A stretch of 64,000 nt of DNA from Azorinus chamasolen. Its lineage: Eukaryota; Mollusca; Bivalvia; Cardiida; Solecurtidae. The notes under the pieces are model-generated. The model was not told the origin of the DNA and did no database searches. It worked only from the letters and a program-made list of their open reading frames with translations. The number at the start of each line of letters is the position of its first letter. Positions within the stretch are counted from its first letter, which is position 1. The stretch is from contig OY755242.1 in assembly GCA_963576725.1 (NCBI GenBank), positions 64,112,324 through 64,176,323 on the forward strand. Direction: 5' to 3'. This document shows, piece by piece, positions 56,851-64,000 of this stretch. Both the position numbers and the translations under genes were made by a program.

Positions 56851-57500
56851 ATTAAACACTGACCCGCTGAAAAATATATTGTTTGCTCAGACTTGGAGCT
56901 GGTGAATGATTTAATACTTCCTATTTGATCGCGTAGCGAGATGTGGTTCAATATTAGCGAGAGCTTGATGAAGGATGTGAAAGTCATACAGGGCGATCCT
57001 AAAGGGGCTTTCTGTACGAATTTCACTTTGCATTAACCTGTCAATTACTTTTACCCATTCGGTGCCATATTTCTAGTTGTAGTCTGCAACCCAATTTTGT
57101 TAAAACCTTTCGGTAAATACGGAAATGGGATGAATAAATGTAAATTTCAAAGGAATGAAGCATAGATACAGAACTAGAGACTGAGACAAAAAGTGAATTT
57201 TCTGGTCAGAAGCCGCCTTGAAAAGGCGTCATCTGATCTGGGACTGCACTATTTGTCGTGATGCATTTTTGCGACATTGGCGGTAAAAGGGTTAAACGAT
57301 ATATTTTCGTCTTTATTAAACGTTATATTTGGACGATTTTACATACTATACACATCAGTAAACAGAGCAAGAGCTGGCTACCTATAGAATCATCTAAACT
57401 TGATAAAAGCGACCCTGTATCGTGGTATATACCGTGATATCTAGTCAAACAAAACAAGGAATATCTACCCCTGTTGTACCTCTGTTCCATTTCCCATTGA
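56851..57500. other. Intron 2: no exon; weak hairpin
   Basis: A GATCAGA-type remnant near 57205-57260 (CTGGTCAGAAGCCGCCTTGA / AAGGCGTCATCTGATC). Rest unassigned. Confidence 0.45.
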
Positions 57501-57504
57501 AATA

Positions 57505-57810
57505 CAGTTGAAATTCAATATCTCGAACTCGGATAACTCGAACTTCGGATAACTCGGAAAAAAACTTTAGTCCTTCCAAAACTTACAATACAGAATTGCT
57601 CTAAAATGTAACGCTACAGATATCTAGAACCACATGTGACAGCTTAATACAGGTCTAAAGTAATGCTGAAAGCTCCTACAGGAGCTTTTGACATTACTTT
57701 AGCTGTGGCATTGAAAAATTGTTCAGATTAGAAATCGGATGAGTCGAACTCCTGTTATCTCGAACTAATTTGTACGGTCCCTTGAAGATCGTGTTATCGA
57801 AGTTCAACTG
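57505..57810. mobile_element. Tigger-like MITE, TTCGATAACTCGAAC type, copy 2
   Basis: 306 bp between TA (57503-57504) and TA (57811-57812). Ends CAGTTGAAATTCAATATCTC and (complement of right) CAGTTGAACTTCGATAACAC. Central hairpin GTCTAAAGTAATGCTGAAAG / TTGACATTACTTTAGC. Opposite orientation to 35473-35810. Lies in intron 2. Confidence 0.85.
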
Positions 57811-57894
57811 TATGTTAAAATCACGAAAGAGCTAATATTTTGATTGCATTCAACCATTTACTTTCTATTAACACCCTTTCACACTGCAGAGAAT

Positions 57895-58024
57895 TTATTG
57901 CCCTATTTATCACAATGGTTTCAAACTACAAAAAATCCAAAAGTTTCCGTTTTTCTAGTTAATGCTCCTTTTCGGTAGATTTATTCAAAGAGGTTGTATC
58001 TAAAAATAGCCTATGAGGGAATGG
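57895..58024. mobile_element. TTAA-type MITE (family 2), right half
   Basis: CCTATTTATCACAATGGTTT, TTTCCGTTTTTCTAGTTAAT, AGCCTATGAGGGAATGGG-TTAA. It ends 50 bp before exon 3. Confidence 0.7.
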
Positions 58025-58077
58025 GTTAAAGCAACATCCATCTAGACATTTGTTTAGCTTCTTGTTGTTTTCATTAG

Positions 58078-58235
58078 GTGAGGCTTGCCATCTACAAGGG
58101 TGTTCAGGAGGTGGCCTATATTACTTTCGACGGGGTCGACAGTAATTATACCAACTGGTTTTCCATCCGCAGAGTTGTCGAGTCTACGTGGCATAATCTG
58201 CACAGTAGTTCTACATTGTACTTTTCAATCAGCGG
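58078..58235 (+). CDS. Exon 3 of the PAN-domain gene
   Basis: 158 nt between acceptor TTTTCATTAG and strong donor AGCGG|GTAAGT. Phase 0 entry gives VRLAIYKGVQEVAYITFDGV, then DSNYTNWFSIRRVVESTWHN, then LHSSSTLYFSIS and a split Gly codon (phase 2). It continues exon 2 exactly as the domain requires (LGVKQ-VRLAIYK) and carries its hallmark V.LA.Y..G.EVA...FDG..S...NWFS..R...S.W..L. No stop occurs in this frame. The fit of phase and sequence on both sides makes this one of the two best-supported exons. Confidence 0.8.
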
Positions 58236-58381
58236 GTAAGTGGTTTTACATTATCAGACGGCCACTGGAGAATGAAATTATTTAGACATGGTTGTACCGT
58301 TTCGACATTGCCAAACAATCCTATTCCATATGCGATTATTCATTTGTGTTTTAAATATCTTATATGCTATTATTTTCTTTA

Positions 58382-58603
58382 ACCAATTCCCGCAAACGAT
58401 ATGTTTTAGATTCAACCTCTTTGAGTAAATCTACCGAAAAGGATAATTGACTTGAGAAAAGGGGAATATGTAATTTAAAACAATTGTGATAAATAGAGCA
58501 TTTGCTCATATGGACCAAATGCTCTATTTATCACAATGGTTTCAGAAAGTGACATTTACAGAGGCGTCAAAAGGTGTCTGGATGAAGGAATTTGTTAAGA
58601 AGA
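58382..58603. mobile_element. TTAA-type MITE (family 2)
   Basis: TTTAACCAATTCCC at left. The hairpin GTGATAAATAGAGCATTTGC..GCTCTATTTATCACAATGG is at 58486-58545. The right end TGGATGAAGGAATTTGTTAA is eroded. Lies in intron 3. Confidence 0.75.
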
Positions 58604-58989
58604 GTATTAAGGTAAAATGAACAATTGGTCCTATTCTATTTATTGACCTGGTATCATCCGGCACCGCATGAAGCAGAACATATCATAAAACGTACATCTA
58701 TACGTTTATTGGACTGCGAAACTAGCCCAGTCTTTGATGGACATTCATAATGGCCATGATTTACTGCGAGGCTACACTCGAAATTTACACTCCAGAAAAT
58801 GCAGCTGCAATTTTTTTACTGTTAACATTATGCAGGTAATTTGCTGCCAAGCATAATATAATGTACTCCAAATATCTTCTGCACTCCGAGCAATTAACGT
58901 CTGCAATTTTTGTCTTCTGCTGAGATATGAAGTTACCCGTTGACTCATCTGGATCCAGACTGTTTGTAAAGTTATTACATGTATAAATA

Positions 58990-59425
58990 ATAACAAGACT
59001 GTTAAACAAGAAAAACTTAATACGCTGGAGTGCGAAAATCAGAACAAAGGCGAATAACTCAAAAAGTAGTGCATGCAGTGTAATGGACCTTAGTTGCATA
59101 AATGGTCCTCAATGAGAGGAAGGCGCATGTGAAATTTGAAAGCTCTATAATGATAATTTTAGAAATGACAGCCCAAAAACAAGCATTACAAAAATCAGAA
59201 CAAAGGGGGATGACTCAAAAAATATTGCACGCAGTGTGATGAACCTTAGTTACATTAATGGTCCTCATGGAGAGGAAGACACATGTGAAATTTGAAAAAT
59301 AATTAGTAGTTTAGAAATGACAGCCAAAAACGAAAGTGTGACGGACAGACAGACAGACGGACTGACAGACGGAAAAGTGATCCCTAAAGTGATACCTCTC
59401 GGCAAGTGACACAAAAACCAAAGCA
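58990..59425 (-). mobile_element. Pearl-like family C, minus strand
   Basis: On the minus strand: header CACTTGCCGAGAGG, GTATCACTTTAGGGATCACTT, then CCGTCTGTCAGTCCGTCTGT and two units with CATTTCTAAA and GAGGACCATT-type phrases. Inverted relative to 60928-61235. Confidence 0.75.
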
Positions 59426-59535
59426 ATAGCTGCTGGAACAAAGTTCATACCAGACAAAAGCCGAACAACTGACTTCTCAAATAAACAACTGTTCGTTGCT
59501 TATTTGAGAAGTCACTTGATCGTCTTTGGTCATAA
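59425..59535. repeat. Inverted repeat, CAACTGACTTCTCAAATAA
   Basis: ACTTCTCAAATAA / TTATTTGAGAAGT with outer CCGAACAACTG. The flanking GCTGCTGGAACAAAGTTCAT (59430) reappears inverted at 60886-60908, so the two family C copies share an inverted flank of at least 60 bp. Confidence 0.7.
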
Positions 59536-59559
59536 CTTTGTACGTCCTTGCATAATAAA

Positions 59560-60695
59560 CAAGATGTGTTTGTGAAACACTATGCCCCCTCGATATGATA
59601 TTTGACCCTGAAGGATGACCTTGATCTTGACATGTCACCCCTCAAACTGTGCAGCTTCATGGGGTACACATGAATACCAAATATCAAGTCTGTATCTCTT
59701 CTGGTTCAAAAGTTATGGCCAATGTTAAAGTCGGTGACCTTTGACCCTGAAAGATGACCTTGACCTTGACATGTCACCCCCAAACTGTGCAGCTTCATAA
59801 GATACACATGTATACCAAATGTCAAGTCTGTATCTCTACTGGTTCAAAAGTTGTGGCCAATGTAAAAGTCGGTGATCTTTGACCCTGAAAGATGACATTG
59901 ACCTTGACATGTTGCCTCTCAAAATGTGCAGCTTCATGAGATACACATGCATACCAAATATCAAGACTCTATCTCTATTGGTTCAAAAGTTATGGCCAAT
60001 TTGAAGTTGGTGACCTTTGACCCTGAAGGATGACCTTGACATGTCACCCCTCAAACTGTGCAGCTTCATGAGATGCACAAGCATGCCACATATCAAGTCT
60101 CTCTATCTGTACTGGTTCAAAAGTTATGGCCAATGTTAAAATCGGTGATTTGACCCATATGTTTGACCTCTGACTTTTAAGGGTGACATTGACCTTGACA
60201 TGTCACACCTCAAAATGTGCGGCTTTATGAGATACATATGCATGCCAAATATCAAGTCTCTATCTGTACTGGCTCAAACTTATGACCAATGTTAAAGTTA
60301 CAGACAAACAAACAGACAATTTGACCTTTGACCCTGAAGAATGACCTTGCCATTTGAACCCTTTGAATGTGCAGCTTCATGAAATGCACAAGCATGCCAA
60401 ATATCAAGTCTCTATCTCTACTGGTCCAACAGGCATGGCCAATGTTAAAGTCAGTGATTTGACCCATATATTTTACCTCTGACCTTGAAGGATGACCTTA
60501 CCTTGACATGTTACCCCTCAAAATGTGCGGATTTATGAGATATATATGCATGCCAAATATCAAGTCACTTGCTGTACTGGCTCAAAAGTTATGACCAATG
60601 TTAAAGTTGCTGACAAACAGACAGACAAACAGACAAACAGACAAACGGACAAACAGACAAACAGACAGGGCAAAAAACAATATTACTAAATAATA
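59560..60695 (+). mobile_element. Pearl-like element, family F (TGACCTTGAC units)
   Basis: Header-like hairpin GTGTTTGTGAAACAC (59567-59581), then eight diverged ~140-bp units with TTTGACCCTGAAGGATGACC, TTGACATGTCACCCCTCAAA, GTGCAGCTTCATGAGATACA, TACCAAATATCAAGTC and TCAAAAGTTATGGCCAATG. Here the tetranucleotide run (ACAAACAGACAGACAAACAG...) is at the right end (60610-60670). A fragment is at 5330-5520. Confidence 0.8.
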
Positions 60696-60927
60696 ATATT
60701 GTTTTAACGTCTATCTTGCTTAAACATGTTTTACGCAGCCATTTTTACGCTTGCGTAAAACCCAGCTTTACTTGTCTTTCAAAATAGATGTTGAACACAT
60801 TTTGTAGTGGTCCAACCGATCTGTTCGTTTAGTTTAGAAATAAGTAGATACGAACATAAACTTATGTATCAGAGAGGTTTTTGTCTGGTATGAGCTTTGT
60901 TCCAGCTGCTATTGCTTTGGTTTTTGT

Positions 60928-61235
60928 GTCACCTGCCGAGAGGCAGTGTGTCACTTAGGGATCACTTTTCCGTCGTCTGTCTGTATGTCCGTCTGTCTGT
61001 CTGTCTGTCCGTCACACTTTCTTTTTTGGCTGTCATTTCTAAACTAATCATTATAGGGCTTTCAAATTTCACACGTGTATTCCTCTCAATGAAGATCCTT
61101 GATGTAACAAAGGTTCATCACTATGCATGCAATCCTTTTTGAGTTATTCCTCTTTGTTCTGGTGTTTGTCACGCTTTTTGTTTAGCTGTAATTTCTAAAC
61201 TTACCGTTATGGAGTTTTCAAATTTCGTCTCTACT
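60928..61235 (+). mobile_element. Pearl-like family C, plus strand
   Basis: Header CACCTGCCGAGAGGCAGTGT (60930-60949), CTTAGGGATCACTTTTCCG, GTCTGTCTGTCTGTCTGTCC, then two units. Mirrors 58990-59425 across family F. Confidence 0.8.
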
Positions 61236-61504
61236 AGAATTATTAGAAGTACAGAGGGAGTTTACTGTACAACCATTTGACTTGAGTGATGTATCCCAGC
61301 GACGCCTCGCATTATCTGGTGAGAAATTATAGGGTCTGAATGTGTCTCAAAATATATCATTCTGCATGACATCAACGAGACAGAGGCAGTTGGTAAACAT
61401 ATTAATAATTTAATGTTTCAAAATGGCTTACTGGTTCCCATGAACGCATTTAAATCAATATTGGTGAATCTGCGTCGTAAGCAACTTGGACTGCAGCGAG
61501 TCAA

Positions 61505-61705
61505 AGAAACATTAACTTATTCCCTCCTGTTGACGCCTTTTGCGCCTCTTTAAACATCATTTTTGAAACCATTGTAATAAATAGAGCATCTGCTCCAGAG
61601 GAGCAAATTTTAAAATTCTCCCTTTCTATAATTAATGCTCCCTTTCTGCAGATTTATTCATAGATGTTGGGCTTAATTTTCCGCAGGTTTATTCATAGAT
61701 GTTGG
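61505..61705. mobile_element. TTAA-type MITE (family 2), diverged
   Basis: ATTAACTTATTCCCTCCTGT, TTTTGAAACCATTGTAATAA, GAGCATCTGCTCCAGAGGAG. The TTTATTCATAGATGTTGGG part is duplicated in tandem. Confidence 0.65.
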
Positions 61706-61799
61706 GTCTAAAATACCTTAGGTGGGAATGCCTGCAAACAATTTAACATTGATTCAACTTCCCTAACATTGTTTTCGTCTTATCTGGCTGGAAGAGTCA

Positions 61800-62205
61800 A
61801 TTTTTAAACCATTGTGATAAATAGAGCCTCTGCAAACAAGGAATAAATGCTCTATCTGTCGCAATGGTTTCAAAACTATACAACTGATTTTCCCTTTTCT
61901 CTAGTAAATGCTCCTTTTTAGTAGATTTATACAATGAGGTTGTGTATAAAATTAACATATGAGGGAATGTGTTATTAGAGTGAAAATACAACAAAGTCCT
62001 CTAAAGCGACCGCCTAGAAATGTGTCGTTCTATATCTTAACCTATTACCTCATAGGCTATTTTTTATATCTAACCTCTTTTGATGAATCTACTAAAATTG
62101 AGCATTTGCTAGAAAAGGAAGCTTTCAGAATTTTGTATGAAAATTAATGTAATTAATATTCATGACGTCATTATTCTTTGTATATATATTCAGGGAGTAA
62201 AGGGT
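61800..62205. mobile_element. Two further family 2 MITE copies
   Basis: Copy 61800-61977 (AAACCATTGTGATAAATAGA, CGCAATGGTTTCAAAACTAT, CATATGAGGGAATGTG). Copy from 62040 (TTAACCTATTACCTCATAGG, CTATTTTTTATATCTAACCTC) lacks its right half. Confidence 0.65.
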
Positions 62206-62482
62206 TAAAGAAAACAAAGAATATAAGAGATTTAAAAAATAAATTAGAAAACTGACTCAGTCAGAGATGGCCCTGTTATCAAGGGCAAATAACTCTAGAC
62301 ATTTAACTCTGATTCAACCCAAACACTACAGGCGTCTCCCTCTGATGATACTTAGTTTTCGCTCTTAACCCATTTGTTCCCAGTGGATTCTTCCATGCGT
62401 ATATATTAGATTAGTCTATCTTTTATTTAAGGGATGTCTGGTCTAAATTTTCATTTTTGTTTTGTTTTATATTGAATTCCTA

Positions 62483-62556
62483 TCAGCAAACAGTGTAGAC
62501 TCTGATCAGACGCCGCATTATGCGGCGTCTGATCAGAATCTACACTGTTTACCTAC
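62483..62556. repeat. Hairpin repeat with CGCCGCATTATGCGGCG core
   Basis: CAAACAGTGTAGACTCTGAT, CAGACGCCGC / GCGGCGTCTGATCAGAATCT, ACACTGTTT. An almost perfect 30-bp stem. The outer CAAACAG..CTGTTT and GATCAGA are as in other copies, but the inner arms are changed on both sides. Confidence 0.8.
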
Positions 62557-62639
62557 GTCCCATATATGGGATCGTGGGAGCAAATGGGTTAATATGAAAC
62601 CAATATATGAAATACTGTTTGAGTTATTGCGTCACATCG

Positions 62640-62960
62640 AGTTTTGACGGACACAATGATTTCAAAACTACAAAACAAATTTCTTTTCTCTAATAAATGC
62701 TATTTTTTTGGTAGATTTATTCAAAGAGGTTGTGTCTAAAAATAGTATATGAGGGAATGGGTTAAAGGGTGAAAATACAGCAAAGGCCTCTAAAGCGACC
62801 GCCAAAAAGGTGTATTTCTATATCTAAACCCGTTACGTTCAGAAACTTTTAGAATTGTGTAGTTTTTAATACATTGTGACAAATAGAGCATTTGCTCCAT
62901 GTGAGCCTAGTTTTACAGAGACGTCGAAAGGCGGCAATATATGGGAATGGGTTAACGGCC
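62640..62960. mobile_element. Family 2 TTAA MITE fragments
   Basis: 62648-62763 (right half, ending TATGAGGGAATGGGTTAA) and 62825-62955 (left half with TACATTGTGACAAATAGAGC, ATTTGCTCC). They flank a TAAAGCGACCGCC-type unit also seen at 62003. Confidence 0.6.
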
Positions 62961-63056
62961 GATGGTTGGTTAATGCAGGGCAAAAGTTATGCAATAAGAG
63001 TCCGCGGGACATTTCTGCATTACCATCGTCCTACATTTACTACACGCCTGCATTTG

Positions 63057-63094
63057 AAGAATTATCAGAGTTCGAGATATCCAAGTTCAACTGT
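63057..63094. mobile_element. Right-end fragment of TTCGATAACTCGAAC-type MITE
   Basis: GAGTTCGAGATATCCAAGTT, CAACTG-TA. The SINE at 63099 is inserted at its end. Confidence 0.65.
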
Positions 63095-63098
63095 ATAT

Positions 63099-63424
63099 AT
63101 CCGGCCGCATGGCTCTGTGGTAGAGCGTCCGCCTGCGGTTCGGAAGGTCGTGGGTTCGATCCCCGACCACGACAGATCAAAAGTCGTTAAAAGTTGGTAC
63201 TAGTAGCTCCCTTGTCTACGCTCGACATTAAAGGGGTAGTTCTAGGACTGGTCGACCCAGTGTCAGGATAATGTGACTGGGTGGGGTGCCCTTGCCATGT
63301 ACATGTACCTGCGGCAGGGGTATTCCAGTGAGGCAGCACTATAACTTGTCTCATGCGGATGCCGTCTGCAAATAACTGAACTACTGTTGGTCGGACGTAA
63401 AACCCAACTCACTCACTCACTCAC
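63099..63424 (+). mobile_element. tRNA-derived SINE with (ACTC)n tail and target duplication
   Basis: Flanked by a perfect 12-bp duplication TCAACTGTATAT (63087-63098 and 63425-63436). The head is tRNA-like: A-box TGGCTCTGTGGTAGAGCG (63110-63127) and B-box GGGTTCGATCCCC (63151-63163). The body has GGTGGGGTGCCCTTGCC and CAGTGAGGCAGCACTATAAC; the tail is GTAAAACCCAACTCACTCAC. It differs from the (ATTC)n SINE at 36213, so at least two SINE families are present. Lies in intron 3 of the host gene. Confidence 0.88.
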
Positions 63425-63625
63425 TCAACTGTATATTGATTAGGTGGTCGCTTTAGTTGCGTTCTGTTATATTTCTGTTTTTATCTGAATCTACATTGTT
63501 TCCAGAGCAATACATAACTACATGTATTTTAACAACGAGAGAATTATCACGTGACTTTTATTTGTAATACGACTGTTCTGAACAATGCAACTGCTATTTT
63601 ATTCGATTTTTTCCATCATTTTCAG

Positions 63626-63798
63626 ACTTAGTAGGAGGCGGTTTTACATTTGTCTCCCGTTTCTTGGATGTAGTCTAGAGTTGATGGTATTTGTTGTGAT
63701 AGACTATCAAGGATATAAACAGAGGTGCAAATACGACAGTCACGTGACCTATCCAAAATTGTTATACTCACCATCCAACACGTGGGAGAAAGCCCAGA
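63626..63798 (+). CDS. Exon 4 of the PAN-domain gene (gene continues beyond window)
   Basis: 173 nt between acceptor ATCATTTTCAG and donor CCAGA|GTAAGT. Its first base completes the Gly codon begun in exon 3. It then reads LSRRRFYICLPFLGCSLELM, VFVVIDYQGYKQRCKYDSHV, TYPKLLYSPSNTWEKAQ and exits in phase 1. The order RRFYI....GC......VVID....C.....TYP..LYS.S.TW matches the C-terminal half of the domain started in exon 2. A splice donor rather than a stop means at least one more exon lies past 64000. Confidence 0.78.
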
Positions 63799-63887
63799 GT
63801 AAGTATTCTACTACTCGTACTAATGCCTAGTTTACAGTTGCCCTGCTATGAATTTACGATGCCCGGAGACTCCAGATTGAGATGGCA

Positions 63888-63913
63888 ATAATAATAATAA
63901 TTAGTATTTGTAT

Positions 63914-63949
<36 letters not shown>

Positions 63950-64000
63950 CAAATGTACTACTACAACTAAATGTACTACTACTTCTTCTACTACAACTAT
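63888..64000 (+). repeat. (TAC)n/(TAA)n microsatellite
   Basis: AATAATAATAATAATTAG followed by about 12 ACT repeats, then interrupted ACTACTACTT to the window end. Confidence 0.95.

Noticed and set aside
63104..63175. Functional tRNA gene at the SINE head
   Set aside because: It is the head of a SINE with a target-site duplication and no complete cloverleaf.

Overview
The window is animal nuclear DNA, most likely from a bivalve mollusc. It is AT-rich and gene-poor, has intron/exon structure and no operons, and is saturated with transposon-derived sequence. The bivalve call rests on the repeat content. There are many elements of the 'pearl'/Helentron-associated type known from bivalves (hairpin header, CAGA/TCYG tetranucleotide run, tandem ~140-170 bp units), tRNA-headed SINEs with (ATTC)n or (ACTC)n tails, and swarms of short TTAA and TA MITEs. 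The species cannot be read from the sequence.

Layout. 1-6 kb: TTAA-type MITEs, a decayed transposase pseudogene (about 1270-2590), minisatellites, and one isolated exon-like segment (5722-5833). 6-18 kb: pearl-like families, the largest running 14432-17345. They are split by a Tigger-like TA element (9352-10189) and by a 1.85 kb hAT-like foldback element with 661-bp arms (12348-14197). 18-22 kb: further hairpin-header families and a tRNA-like unit. 24.7-34.3 kb: a satellite of twelve ~772-bp periods whose unit itself carries a pearl-like header and a CAGA run. 34-42 kb: SINEs, TA MITEs, hairpin repeats and a dead mariner.

The right third contains the only multi-exon host gene I can support. 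Four + strand exons (42727-43030, 55580-55761, 58078-58235, 63626-63798) join in consistent phase. They encode a secreted or type II membrane protein with a PAN/apple-like Cys domain followed by an extracellular domain of a kind I recall from mollusc proteins. The gene continues past the window end. Its first intron has collected an almost intact Tc1-like element (44704-46231, with TIRs, TA duplication and a 330-residue ORF) and a Ty3/gypsy retrotransposon (LTR end at about 46872, gag 47466-48725, pol 48665-52339).

Most notable: (1) a 274-bp hAT-like MITE sits inside the tRNA-Leu primer binding site of the gypsy element, with a clean 8-bp duplication, and should have ended its transposition; (2) gag and pol overlap in the -1 frame with a canonical GGGAAAC slippery heptamer in the right phase; (3) the 9.5 kb satellite appears to be a pearl-like mobile element turned into a tandem array; (4) several unrelated-looking repeat families share one architecture of hairpin header, tetranucleotide run and tandem body; (5) a ~60-nt hairpin recurs about fifteen times, with arms that differ between copies yet still pair. 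No CRISPR, operon, rRNA or confident functional tRNA gene was seen.
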